Shown here in pieces: positions 28,021 to 35,933 of a DNA stretch of 64,000 nt (position 1 is its first letter; every line of letters begins with the position of its first letter). Source of the stretch: Betaproteobacteria bacterium (lineage in GTDB: Bacteria; Pseudomonadota; Gammaproteobacteria; Burkholderiales; Rhodocyclaceae). The stretch is taken from NCBI GenBank assembly GCA_016720065.1, contig JADJXY010000002.1, positions 2,493,001 to 2,557,000 of the forward strand. The letters run 5' to 3'. Position numbers and translations under genes: made by a program. A model generated the notes under the pieces. That model did no database searches, was not told the DNA's origin, and was given only the letters and a program-made list of their open reading frames with translations.

Positions 28021-29051
28021 TGGATTTGCGCCGCCGCCTCATCCTCATCGCCGCCTGTCTGGCCTTCGCCGTCGTCGCCCTGGGCGCTTACGTGCGCCTG
28101 TCCGACGCCGGCCTCGGCTGCCCCGACTGGCCCGGCTGCTACGGCCATCTGGTAGGCGTTCCCGACGAAGCCCACGAGCAGGCCGTCGCCGTCCAGGCCT
28201 TCCCCGGCAAGCCCGTCGAACCCGCCAAGGCGTGGAAGGAAATGGTCCATCGCTACTTCGCCGGCACCCTGGGCCTCCTGATTCTGGGCATTTGCGCCCT
28301 CTCCTGGCGCAAGGCCGCGCGGGCGGTGCGCTCCCCGGTCCTGCCGACAGCCCTGCTGCTCATCGTGGCTTTCCAGGCCCTGCTGGGCATGTGGACGGTC
28401 ACCCTGCTCCTGAAACCGATGGTGGTCACGGCCCACCTGCTGGGGGGCATGACCACCCTCGCCCTCCTCGTCGCCCTGGCCCTCGGCGAACGGCGCCAAG
28501 CGGCGCCCCCCGTTCCCGCGGGAATCAAGCCCCTGGCGCTCCTGGCCCTCCTGGTCGTCGTCGGGCAAATCGCCCTCGGCGGCTGGGTGAGCAGCAATTA
28601 CGCCGCCCTGGCCTGCCCCGATTTCCCCACCTGCCACGGCGCCTGGCTGCCGCCAGCGGATTTCGCCAACGCCTTCACCCTGCACCGGGAACTGGGGCAA
28701 ACCGCGAGCGGCGCCCTGCTCTCCCTGGAGGCCTTGACCGCCATCCACTGGAGCCATCGCCTCGGCGCCCTGGCGCTGACCGTTCTGGTCGGCCTGCTGG
28801 GATTCCGGCTCGTCAGCGCCCCGGGATGGTCCGTCTGGGGCAAGGGTTTGCTCGGATTGCTGACGCTACAGCTCGGCCTGGGCATCGCCAACGTCCTGCT
28901 CTCCCTGCCCCTGCCTCTGGCCGTGGCCCACAACCTGGGGGCGGCGGCACTGCTCACGGCCACCCTGGCCCTCAATCTGCGGCTGGCCGGTGCTCATTCC
29001 CGGATGCAGGCGGCCCGTGCCGTTCCGATCACCGGATTCGCGCGCCGGTAG
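28020..29051 (+). CDS. ctaA: Heme A synthase
   Basis: A 343-residue membrane protein with eight hydrophobic helices in two pseudo-repeated halves. It oxidises the C8 methyl of heme O to give heme A for the oxidase. Signatures are GAYVRLSDAGLGCPDWPGCYG at the first periplasmic loop, histidine HRYFAGTLG, TAHLLGG, then in the second half WVSSNYAALACPDFPTCHG, HWSHRLGAL and VAHNLGAA, giving the paired heme-binding histidines. The cysteine pair in each half is present. It is the last gene of the cox operon, with a hairpin after it. Confidence 0.95.
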   Translation: MDLRRRLILIAACLAFAVVALGAYVRLSDAGLGCPDWPGCYGHLVGVPDEAHEQAVAVQAFPGKPVEPAKAWKEMVHRYFAGTLGLLILGICALSWRKAARAVRSPVLPTALLLIVAFQALLGMWTVTLLLKPMVVTAHLLGGMTTLALLVALALGERRQAAPPVPAGIKPLALLALLVVVGQIALGGWVSSNYAALACPDFPTCHGAWLPPADFANAFTLHRELGQTASGALLSLEALTAIHWSHRLGALALTVLVGLLGFRLVSAPGWSVWGKGLLGLLTLQLGLGIANVLLSLPLPLAVAHNLGAAALLTATLALNLRLAGAHSRMQAARAVPITGFARR

Positions 29052-29085
29052 TTGCTGCTCAACTGGTGCAAGGCCCCCTGGAGGG

Positions 29086-29103
29086 CAGGGCCCGGCGGCC
29101 CTG
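29086..29103. terminator. Possible bidirectional terminator hairpin
   Basis: Perfect 7-bp stem CAGGGCC / GGCCCTG with loop CGGC between the convergent ctaA and HD-hydrolase genes. There is no U-tract, so termination function is uncertain. Confidence 0.35.
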
Positions 29104-29109
29104 GGCCGC

Positions 29110-29649
29110 TCATCGCAGGCCCGGCCTGCGTGAGATGAGCGCGTCGAACACCTTTTCCAGCCCCGGATGAACGCCCCGCAATCCGGCCACAACCCGTTCA
29201 GCCCAATCGAAATACGCCTGCTTGCGCTCGGCGGGCCAATCTGCGGGCGGTGAGTTCAACAGATCCCGCAGGTTGCTGATCTTGTCGGCAAGCTTGACCA
29301 GTTGCGCCGAGGGCGAGGCGGTGGCGGCGTGGACAACCTGCAACTGCTTGCGTTCGGCCTTCTGCAAGGACTTGTCGTCGGTCACTTCCAGCACGATGTC
29401 GCAGACCCGCCCGCCAAAAGCGTCGCGAAGCTCATCCGCCGTGGTTTCGGTGTCCTCGAGGGTGTCGTGGAGCAAGGCTGCGCAGAGCACATCCGGATCG
29501 GTGACGCCGCCCTCGGCGGCGAGCACGCTGGCCACGGCAATGGGGTGATTGACATAGGGTGAAGCTTCAGCGTCCTTGCGACGTTGGTTCCTGTGCCTTT
29601 CCGCCGCAAAGAGCGCCGCGCGCAATACTTTGGAAACCTCTGTGCTCAT
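29110..29649 (-). CDS. HD-domain hydrolase, small alarmone hydrolase (Mesh1/SpoT-like)
   Basis: A 179-residue single-domain HD phosphohydrolase. Motifs of the RelA/SpoT hydrolase domain are visible: a basic RNQRRKD near residue 20, YVNHPIAVA (metal histidine), AALLHDTLEDT (HD plus ED), and LVKLADKISNLRDL. Stand-alone proteins of this type remove the 3' pyrophosphate from (p)ppGpp or (p)ppApp. There is no synthetase, TGS or ACT domain. ATG 29649 is preferred over GTG 29658 because GGAGGTGA is five nt upstream of the ATG. It is monocistronic, between the cox operon and a palindromic repeat. Confidence 0.82.
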   Translation of the reverse strand: MSTEVSKVLRAALFAAERHRNQRRKDAEASPYVNHPIAVASVLAAEGGVTDPDVLCAALLHDTLEDTETTADELRDAFGGRVCDIVLEVTDDKSLQKAERKQLQVVHAATASPSAQLVKLADKISNLRDLLNSPPADWPAERKQAYFDWAERVVAGLRGVHPGLEKVFDALISRRPGLR

Positions 29650-29738
29650 GAGTCTCACCTCCCGCAGTCATCCACAAACCTTGCCCGCCCCGCGCTACCC
29701 CCACCGCTTCCCCGGTGGCGCCACTGCGCCTGGCGTAC

Positions 29739-29901
29739 CGAGTAGTCCGTCAGACAGGTTCAGCAATGTTCGGCACGCCCCGCATCCCCGCTCGTCGCTC
29801 ATCCTCGCCATAGCTTCGGCTATGGCTGCGGTTCGCTTCGCGCGATCAAGGCGCGGACGCGCGCCTCGGCATCGACGTAAACCTATCTGACTGACCACTA
29901 G
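29739..29901. repeat. Palindromic repeat element, copy 1 (abuts mpl stop codon)
   Basis: A 163-bp element with imperfect terminal inverted repeats: AGTAGTCCGTCAGACAGG at the left against AGTGGTCAGTCAGATAGG read inward from the right. A perfect 8-bp central hairpin GCCATAGC-TTCG-GCTATGGC lies at 29807-29826. The right end CTAG (29898-29901) provides the TAG stop codon of mpl. It shares its ends and centre with the element at 52562-52740. It has no coding capacity, and looks like a MITE/REP-type element. Confidence 0.7.
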
Positions 29902-31244
29902 CCCGCCAGACGTTCGAGGATTTTCCCGTGGATGCCACCAAAACCGCCGTTGCTCATGACGAGAATCTGGTCACCCGAGCGGGCCTCGGCGACGATGCGC
30001 GCCACCAGGCGGTCGAGGTCGTCTTCCACCACCGCCTTGGCCCCCAGGGGGGCCAAGGCCTCGGCGGCGTCCCAGCCCAGCTTGGCGCCGTAACAGAAGA
30101 CGGCGTCGGCGTCGGTCAAGCTACCGGGGAGGGCGGACTTCATCACCCCCAGCTTCATGGTGTTGGAGCGCGGTTCCAGCACGGCCAGGATGCGCGCCCG
30201 GCCCACCTTGCGGCGCAGACCGGCGACGGTTGTGGCGATGGCCGTGGGGTGGTGGGCAAAATCGTCGTAGACCGTGACGCCCCTTACTTCACCCCGGACC
30301 TCCATGCGGCGCTTGACGTTCACAAAGCGGGAAAGCGCCTCCAATCCCTTGTCGAGGGGCACCCCCACATGGCGGGCGGCGAGCAGGGCGGCGCAGGCGT
30401 TGGCCCGGTTATGGTCGCCGGTGAGGGTCCAGGTGCTGCGCCCGATTTCGCCTTCGCCATCAGACAGGAGGAGCGCCCCGTCCGCATCATCGCCGCCGGT
30501 GCGGTAGCCCTCGGGGTCGTTGAACCACTCCACGGGGGTCCAGCAGCCCCGGGCCAGCACACGTTTCAAGCTCTCCTCGGCAGCGTTGGCGACAATCAGG
30601 CCGGAAGGCGGCAGAGTCCGCACCAGATGATGGAATTGCGTCTCTATGGCGGCGAGATCGGCGAAGATATCCGCATGATCGAACTCCAGGTTGTTCAACA
30701 CCACGGTGCGCGGCCGGTAATGGATGAACTTGGAACGCTTGTCGCAGAAGGCGGTGTCGTATTCGTCGGCCTCGATGACGAAGAAGGGCGTGCCGCCCAG
30801 CCGGGCAGAGACGCCGAAGTTCATGGGCACACCGCCGATGAGGAAGCCCGGGTCCATGCCCGCGTCCTCCAGAATCCAGGCCAGCATCGAACTGGTGGTG
30901 GTCTTGCCGTGGGTACCCCCCACCCCCAGCACCCAGCGTCCCTGCAGCACGTTTTCCGCCAGCCACTGCGGGCCGGAAACGTAGCTCAGGCCCTGGTCGA
31001 GAACGGCCTCCAAAAGCGCATTGCCGCGGGAAATGGCGTTGCCGACGACGAAGACATCCGGTTTGAGCGCCAACTGATCGACGCCGTAACCTTCGATGAG
31101 ATCGACGCCCGCCCCCCGCAACTGGTCGCTCATGGGCGGATAGACGTTGGCGTCGCAGCCGGTGACGCGGTGGCCGGCAGCCCGGGCCAGTTGGGCGATG
31201 CCGCCCATGAAGGTGCCGCAGATACCGAGAATATGAATGTGCAT
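29898..31244 (-). CDS. mpl: UDP-N-acetylmuramate:L-alanyl-gamma-D-glutamyl-meso-diaminopimelate ligase
   Basis: A 448-residue Mur-ligase family enzyme that reattaches recycled murein tripeptide to UDP-MurNAc in the cytoplasm. The N-terminal Rossmann segment MHIHILGICGTFMGG is characteristic of Mpl as opposed to MurC. The ATP loop GVGGTHGKTTTSSM, the metal/substrate region VIEADEYDTAF and LEFDHADIF, and the C-terminal DDFAHHPTAI are all present. The start at 31244 matches the usual Mpl N-terminus, with 31259 an alternative. The TAG stop is formed by the end of a palindromic repeat, so the last codons may have been altered by its insertion. Divergent from the next gene. Confidence 0.93.
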   Translation of the reverse strand: MHIHILGICGTFMGGIAQLARAAGHRVTGCDANVYPPMSDQLRGAGVDLIEGYGVDQLALKPDVFVVGNAISRGNALLEAVLDQGLSYVSGPQWLAENVLQGRWVLGVGGTHGKTTTSSMLAWILEDAGMDPGFLIGGVPMNFGVSARLGGTPFFVIEADEYDTAFCDKRSKFIHYRPRTVVLNNLEFDHADIFADLAAIETQFHHLVRTLPPSGLIVANAAEESLKRVLARGCWTPVEWFNDPEGYRTGGDDADGALLLSDGEGEIGRSTWTLTGDHNRANACAALLAARHVGVPLDKGLEALSRFVNVKRRMEVRGEVRGVTVYDDFAHHPTAIATTVAGLRRKVGRARILAVLEPRSNTMKLGVMKSALPGSLTDADAVFCYGAKLGWDAAEALAPLGAKAVVEDDLDRLVARIVAEARSGDQILVMSNGGFGGIHGKILERLAG

Positions 31245-31295
31245 GTCGGGAAAGGCCATTAGAATGGCCCGGATTCTACTCGACGGAGCGCATCC

Positions 31296-31895
31296 ATGCC
31301 CCGCCACGATTCACCCCGTCAGGCCTCTGGCGCCAGAGCCAGCATTGCGGCCGCGGCCGCCCGCCTCATGGCCGAAGACGGCATCACCGACTTCCACCTT
31401 GCCAAGAAGAAGGCCGCCCGGCAATTGGGGCTACCCGATAACACCGCTTTTCCCGACAACGCCGAGGTCGAGGAAGAACTCCGGGCCTACCGCAGCCTTT
31501 ACCAGGACGAAGAACACACCGAACTGCTGCATGGCCTGCGGGAAACCGCCCTGGATCTCATGGAACTCCTGGCCGACTACCGCCCCTATCTGACCGGTTC
31601 CGTCCTCGACGGCACCGCTGGCCCCCACTCCCGCATCGACATCCTGCTCTTCGCCGACAGCGCCAAGGAGGTGGAAATCTTCCTCCTCAACCACGGCATC
31701 GACTACGACCATGCCGAGCCCCGCAACGAGAAGGCAGAAGCCGTGCTGGTCGTGGGCACCGAGGTGGCGGATGCCAATCTGATCGTTTTCCCCCCCTCCT
31801 TCGAGCGCATGAGTTTCAAGACCCGCGACGGACGCCCCCGGCCGCGCGCCCGGGCCGACGAGCTTGCGGTCTTGCTGGGCGGTTCCGCAGCGTGA
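31296..31895 (+). CDS. Conserved hypothetical protein with nucleotidyltransferase-like segment
   Basis: A 199-residue soluble protein. The N-terminal half is helical and charged (MAEDGITDFHLAKKKAARQLG, then many Glu-rich helices). The middle has TGSVLDGTAGPHSRIDILLF, whose GS...D.D arrangement resembles the active-site strand of Pol-beta-type nucleotidyltransferases, followed by SAKEVEIFLLNHG. Homologues are found beside mpl in betaproteobacteria, sometimes mislabelled as muramate ligases. Activity is unproven. Its stop overlaps the GTG start of the thioredoxin-like gene downstream, so the two are co-expressed. Confidence 0.7.
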   Translation: MPRHDSPRQASGARASIAAAAARLMAEDGITDFHLAKKKAARQLGLPDNTAFPDNAEVEEELRAYRSLYQDEEHTELLHGLRETALDLMELLADYRPYLTGSVLDGTAGPHSRIDILLFADSAKEVEIFLLNHGIDYDHAEPRNEKAEAVLVVGTEVADANLIVFPPSFERMSFKTRDGRPRPRARADELAVLLGGSAA

Positions 31896-32425
31896 TTTCG
31901 CGGCGCGCCTTCCTCACCCTCGGCATTCCGCTGGCCCTGGGGGGTGGTCTGGCGGGCGTTCTCGTGGCACGCCGCCGCCGGGGCCAGCCCGAGGCGAGCC
32001 CTGATGCCGCCGCCTTGTTGGCGGCCCAGACCTTTATGGATATGGAAGGCCGCCCCATCCGCATCGCCGACTGGCGGGGCCACCCGGTGCTGGTCAATTT
32101 CTGGGCCACCTGGTGCCCGCCTTGCCTGGAAGAAATCCCCGGATTCACCCGGGTGCAGGGGCGCCACCCCGAGGCGAAAATCCTGGGCATCGCCCTTGAT
32201 CGTGTGGAAAACGTCCGGCAAATGGCGGGTAAATTGGCGATAAATTACCCCCTGGCCGCGGGCGGGACCGAGACCACCGCACTGCTCAAGGCCCTGGGCA
32301 ATCCGGGCAAGGCCCTCCCCTTCACCGTAGCCCTCGACCCCTCCGGAAACTTGCGCAAGCGGCGCCTGGGAATCCTGAGCGAGCAGGAGGCCGAGACCTG
32401 GCTCCTGGGGCTGGCAAACCCCTGA
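31892..32425 (+). CDS. TlpA-family thiol-disulfide oxidoreductase
   Basis: A 177-residue exported thioredoxin-like protein. An N-terminal helix (MISRRAFLTLGIPLALGGGLAGVLV) with a twin-arginine-like RRAF acts as signal or anchor. The thioredoxin domain has the active site WATWCPPCLEE at about residues 70-80, a cis-proline region KALPFTVALD and typical strand VLVNFW. TlpA/ResA-type proteins reduce disulfides in periplasmic proteins such as apocytochromes. GTG start, overlapping the upstream gene by 4 nt. Confidence 0.88.
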   Translation: MISRRAFLTLGIPLALGGGLAGVLVARRRRGQPEASPDAAALLAAQTFMDMEGRPIRIADWRGHPVLVNFWATWCPPCLEEIPGFTRVQGRHPEAKILGIALDRVENVRQMAGKLAINYPLAAGGTETTALLKALGNPGKALPFTVALDPSGNLRKRRLGILSEQEAETWLLGLANP

Positions 32426-32478
32426 GCGGCCCCGCGGCCACTGGACAAATTGCTGCGATTTGCGGCAAACTTGCTGCC

Positions 32479-32958
32479 ATGAAGAGGGAAAAAAGCGATT
32501 CCAAGAAGGCGCAGAACAAGCGGATCCTGGTCCTCCACGGCCCGAATCTCAACCTGCTCGGCACCCGCGAACCCCAACACTACGGTGCCGCCACCCTGAG
32601 CGACATCAATCGGGCCCTGGCCCGTCGCGCCGAGTTGGCCGGGATCGATCTGGAAACCTTCCAGAGCAATCACGAGGGCGCTCTGATCGAATGCATCCAC
32701 GCAGCCCGGGAGCAAGGCGTCCGGGCCATCATCATCAACCCCGCTGCCTACACCCATACCAGCGTCGCCCTGCGGGACGCCCTGGCAGCCGTGGCGATTC
32801 CCTTCGTCGAGGTGCACCTGTCCAACGTGCACGCCCGCGAGCCGTTCCGCCACCACTCCTATTTTTCCGACCTGGCCGTGGGCGTCATCTGCGGCCTCGG
32901 CCACCAGGGCTATCTGCTCGCCCTGGAGTATCTGCTCAACACGCTCGACAGCGACTGA
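32479..32958 (+). CDS. aroQ: Type II 3-dehydroquinate dehydratase
   Basis: A 159-residue cytoplasmic enzyme converting 3-dehydroquinate to 3-dehydroshikimate in the shikimate pathway. Type II landmarks are all visible: VLHGPNLNLLGTREPQHYG (with catalytic Tyr), QSNHEGALIECIH, INPAAYTHTSVAL, VEVHLSNVHAREPFRHHSY (with catalytic His) and GLGHQGYLLAL. The N-terminus has a short lysine-rich extension (MKREKSDSKKAQNK) before the first strand. The gene sits just upstream of accB, a common association in proteobacteria. Confidence 0.95.
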   Translation: MKREKSDSKKAQNKRILVLHGPNLNLLGTREPQHYGAATLSDINRALARRAELAGIDLETFQSNHEGALIECIHAAREQGVRAIIINPAAYTHTSVALRDALAAVAIPFVEVHLSNVHAREPFRHHSYFSDLAVGVICGLGHQGYLLALEYLLNTLDSD

Positions 32959-33006
32959 CCGCAGGGCGGCAGTCTTGGCGTCACCATCACGCTTGAGGGG
33001 AACCCC

Positions 33007-33465
33007 ATGGATTTGCGCAAATTGAAAAAACTCATCGACCTCGTCCAGGAGTCCGGCATTTCGGAACTCGAGGTGACGGAAGGCGAAGAAAAAGTCCGCA
33101 TCGCCAAGCATTACGGAGCCGCCCCCGCCCCGGTCCAGCACTACCTTCCGGCCGGCATGCCCGCCGTCGCGGGCACTCCGGCGGCCCCGTCCGGTTCGGT
33201 CGATCTGGACGATGAAGACGACCTGGAAGACGGCCATGTGGTCAAGGCGCCCATGGTGGGCACTTTCTACCGCGCCCCGTCGCCGGGGGCCGATCCCCTC
33301 GTCGAGGTGGGTCAATCGGTGAAGCAGGGCGATACCCTGTGCATCATCGAGGCCATGAAGCTCCTCAATGAAATCGAGGCCGACGTTTCCGGCACCGTCA
33401 AAGCCATCCTGGTGGAAAACGGCCAGCCGGTCGAATTCGGCGAGCCCCTGTTCGTCATCGGCTGA
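33007..33465 (+). CDS. accB: Biotin carboxyl carrier protein of acetyl-CoA carboxylase
   Basis: A 152-residue carrier with an N-terminal docking segment (MDLRKLKKLIDLVQESGISE), a Pro/Ala linker (about 38-65) and a C-terminal biotinyl domain. The biotinylated lysine lies in IIEAMKLLNEIEAD (about residue 118). It carries carboxybiotin between biotin carboxylase and carboxyltransferase in fatty-acid synthesis. GAGGGG upstream acts as ribosome-binding site. It is separated from accC by 132 bp containing a duplicated accC start, which is unusual, since accB and accC are normally a few bases apart. Confidence 0.96.
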   Translation: MDLRKLKKLIDLVQESGISELEVTEGEEKVRIAKHYGAAPAPVQHYLPAGMPAVAGTPAAPSGSVDLDDEDDLEDGHVVKAPMVGTFYRAPSPGADPLVEVGQSVKQGDTLCIIEAMKLLNEIEADVSGTVKAILVENGQPVEFGEPLFVIG

Positions 33466-33476
33466 CGGGCCGAGCG

Positions 33477-33605
33477 ATGTTCGAGAAGATTCTCATTGCC
33501 GACAGGGGCGACCAGCCGCCCCTCGGCGGCGTAGCGGCGAAGCCAAATCGCACCATGGCCGCAGGCCAACAGGGCGATCTCACCCCGGAGACGCTTAGTG
33601 TTTGA
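33477..33605 (+). pseudogene. Partial duplicate of the accC 5' end, 42-codon leader ORF
   Basis: ATG at 33477 opens a frame whose first residues MFEKILIADRG almost repeat the AccC N-terminus (MFEKILIANRG). After 11 codons the similarity stops and an unrelated sequence continues to a TGA at 33603-33605, overlapping the accC GTG at 33598. The codons of this copy (TTC GAG AAG) are those preferred in this genome; the functional copy uses TTT GAA AAA. It is best read as the original accC start displaced by a ~120-bp insertion or recombination. If translated it would be a coupled leader peptide. Confidence 0.65.
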
Positions 33606-33642
33606 AAAAATCCTCATTGCCAATCGGGGCGAGATCGCCCTG
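33570..33642 (+). promoter_or_regulatory. Inverted repeat enclosing the accC start codon
   Basis: 33570-33587 (begins CAGGGCGATCTC) is the reverse complement of 33625-33642 inside accC (begins CGGGGCGAGATC), 17 of 18 bases pairing. The loop of 37 nt contains the GTG start of accC and part of its CGGAG ribosome-binding site lies in the left arm. In RNA this hairpin could sequester the accC initiation region. Function is inferred; it may simply be a by-product of the insertion. Confidence 0.45.
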
Positions 33643-34956
33643 CGGGTGCAGCGTGCCTGCCGCGAACTGGGTATCAAGACGGTGGTCGTGCACTCCGAGG
33701 CCGACCGGGAAGCCAAGTACGTCAAGCTGGCCGACGAGTCGGTCTGCATCGGCCCTGCCCCCTCCGCCCAGAGCTACCTGAACATTCCGGCCATCATCTC
33801 GGCCGCCGAAGTGACCGACTCCCAGGCCATCCACCCCGGCTACGGCTTTCTTTCCGAAAACGCCGACTTCGCGGAGCGCGTGGAGTCCTCGGGCTTCGTC
33901 TTCATCGGCCCCCGGGCGGAAACCATCCGCCTCATGGGCGACAAGGTTTCCGCCAAGGACACCATGAAGGCGGCCGGCGTCCCCTGCGTCCCAGGGTCCG
34001 AGGGCGCCCTGCCGGAAGACCCCAAGGAAGTCGTCCTCATCGCCCGCGCCATTGGCTATCCGGTCATCATCAAGGCGGCCGGGGGCGGGGGCGGACGGGG
34101 CATGCGCGTGGTGCATACCGAGGCCGCCCTGGTCAATGCGGTGCAGATGACTCGCCAGGAGGCCCAGACCGCCTTCGGCAACCCCACCGTGTACATGGAA
34201 AAGTATCTGGAGAACCCTCGCCACGTCGAGTTCCAGGTGCTCGCGGACACCCACCGCAACGCCATTTACCTGGGCGAGCGCGATTGTTCCATGCAGCGTC
34301 GCCACCAGAAGGTGATCGAAGAGGCGCCGGCTCCCCTCATCCCGGCCCGCCTCATCCCCCGTATCGGCGATCGCTGTGCCGACGCCTGCCGCAAGATCGG
34401 CTACCGTGGGGCCGGCACCTTCGAATTCCTCTACGAGAACGGCGAGTTCTACTTCATCGAGATGAATACCCGGGTGCAGGTGGAACATCCGGTCACCGAA
34501 GCCATCACCGGCGTCGATATCGTCCAGGAGCAGATCCGCATCGCCGCCGGCGAGAAGCTGCGCTACCGCCAGAAGGACATCAGCACCCGGGGGCACGCCA
34601 TCGAATGCCGCATCAACGCCGAAGATGCCTTCACGTTCACCCCATCTCCCGGCAAGATCACCTTCTACCACCCCCCCGGCGGCCCCGGCATCCGGGTCGA
34701 TACCCACATTTACCAGGGTTACACCGTTCCGCCCCATTACGATTCCATGGTGGCCAAGGTCATCGCCTACGGCGACACCCGGGAGCAGGCCATCCGCCGC
34801 ATGCGCATCGCCTTGTCGGAAATGAGCATCGAGGGCATCAAGACCAATATTCCTTTGCATCAGGAACTCATGCAGGACGCGCACTTCATCGAAGGCGGCA
34901 CCAGCATCCACTATCTGGAGCAGAAGCTGGCCCAGAAGAGCGAGGTCAAGGGCTGA
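33598..34956 (+). CDS. accC: Biotin carboxylase subunit of acetyl-CoA carboxylase
   Basis: A 452-residue ATP-grasp enzyme that carboxylates biotin on AccB. Motifs include the start MFEKILIANRGEIALRVQRA, IHPGYGFLSENADFA, the glycine-rich ATP loop KAAGGGGGRGMR, ERDCSMQRRHQK, and FEFLYENGEFYFIEMNTRVQVEHPVTE split over the catalytic region with the essential Glu and Arg. The start is GTG with CGGAG seven nt upstream. Start and first codons differ synonymously from a truncated copy 121 bp upstream. Full length for the family. Confidence 0.95.
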   Translation: MFEKILIANRGEIALRVQRACRELGIKTVVVHSEADREAKYVKLADESVCIGPAPSAQSYLNIPAIISAAEVTDSQAIHPGYGFLSENADFAERVESSGFVFIGPRAETIRLMGDKVSAKDTMKAAGVPCVPGSEGALPEDPKEVVLIARAIGYPVIIKAAGGGGGRGMRVVHTEAALVNAVQMTRQEAQTAFGNPTVYMEKYLENPRHVEFQVLADTHRNAIYLGERDCSMQRRHQKVIEEAPAPLIPARLIPRIGDRCADACRKIGYRGAGTFEFLYENGEFYFIEMNTRVQVEHPVTEAITGVDIVQEQIRIAAGEKLRYRQKDISTRGHAIECRINAEDAFTFTPSPGKITFYHPPGGPGIRVDTHIYQGYTVPPHYDSMVAKVIAYGDTREQAIRRMRIALSEMSIEGIKTNIPLHQELMQDAHFIEGGTSIHYLEQKLAQKSEVKG

Positions 34957-34999
34957 CCGGGGTAACCCCCCTGGACAGCCCCTCTTGCGGAAGCCCCCG

Positions 35000-35890
35000 A
35001 TGCCTTGGCTGAACGTCAGTTTTGCCGCCGATGCAGCCCATGCCGAGGCGCTCTGCGACGCGCTGCTCGACCTGGGTGCCCTGTCGGCCGGAATCGAGGA
35101 TGCCGACGCCGGCACCCCCCTGGAAAAGCCCCAGTTCGGCGAGCCGGGTTCCCCCACCACCCCGCTCTGGGAGCACTCCCGCATCACGGCGCTTTTCGAG
35201 GCCGATGCCGAGGTGGGCCGACTGCTCGCCGCGGCGGCGGCGCAGGCGGGGCTGACCGATGTTCCCGTGCCGACCGTCACCGCCGTCGCCGAGCAGAACT
35301 GGGTTCAGCTCACCCAGGCCCAGTTCGAGCCCATCCGCGTTTCCGGCCGCCTGTGGATCGTGCCCTCCTGGCACGAGGCGCCCGACCCGCAGGCGATCAA
35401 CCTCATCCTCGACCCGGGCATGGCCTTCGGCACCGGTTCCCACCCCACCACCCGGCTCTGTCTTGAATGGCTGGAGCGGCAGGTGAGTCCCGGCGCCTCG
35501 CTCCTCGACTACGGCTGCGGCTCCGGCATCCTGGCCATCGCTGCGGCCCGCCTGGGCGCCGCGCCCGTCGCTGGCGTCGACATCGACCCCCAGGCGGTGG
35601 AGGCCGCCCGCGCCAACGCCCAGCGCAACGCCGTCCAGGCCCGCTTCGAGGATTCCGCCGCTCCCATCGCGGGCGAGTATGATCTCGTCGTGGCCAATAT
35701 CCTCTCCAACCCCCTGCGTGTCCTGGCCCCCGCCATCTGCGCCCACGTGCGCCGCGGCGGGCACCTCGCCCTGTCCGGCATCCTGGCCGAGCAGGCGGCG
35801 GAGATCATTGCCCTCTACTCCGCCTGGATTCCCCTCGCCATCGCCGACACCCGTGAAGGCTGGGTCTGCCTCAGCGGAAGCAAGCCATGA
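35000..35890 (+). CDS. prmA: Ribosomal protein L11 methyltransferase
   Basis: A 296-residue SAM-dependent methyltransferase. The N-terminal substrate-recognition domain (about 1-70) is followed by the catalytic domain with MAFGTGSHPTTRLCLEWLE, the SAM motif LLDYGCGSGILAIAAARLGA, VDIDPQAVEAA and the post-I motif VVANILSNPL. It trimethylates L11 lysines and the N-terminus. The start MPWLNVSF at 35000 is the usual family beginning. It lies 43 bp after accC, a conserved arrangement in proteobacteria. Confidence 0.94.
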   Translation: MPWLNVSFAADAAHAEALCDALLDLGALSAGIEDADAGTPLEKPQFGEPGSPTTPLWEHSRITALFEADAEVGRLLAAAAAQAGLTDVPVPTVTAVAEQNWVQLTQAQFEPIRVSGRLWIVPSWHEAPDPQAINLILDPGMAFGTGSHPTTRLCLEWLERQVSPGASLLDYGCGSGILAIAAARLGAAPVAGVDIDPQAVEAARANAQRNAVQARFEDSAAPIAGEYDLVVANILSNPLRVLAPAICAHVRRGGHLALSGILAEQAAEIIALYSAWIPLAIADTREGWVCLSGSKP

Positions 35891-35933
35891 AGCCGAGCGC
35901 CGCCCTGCGCGCAGCCCCCGTGAGGCCGCCGGC

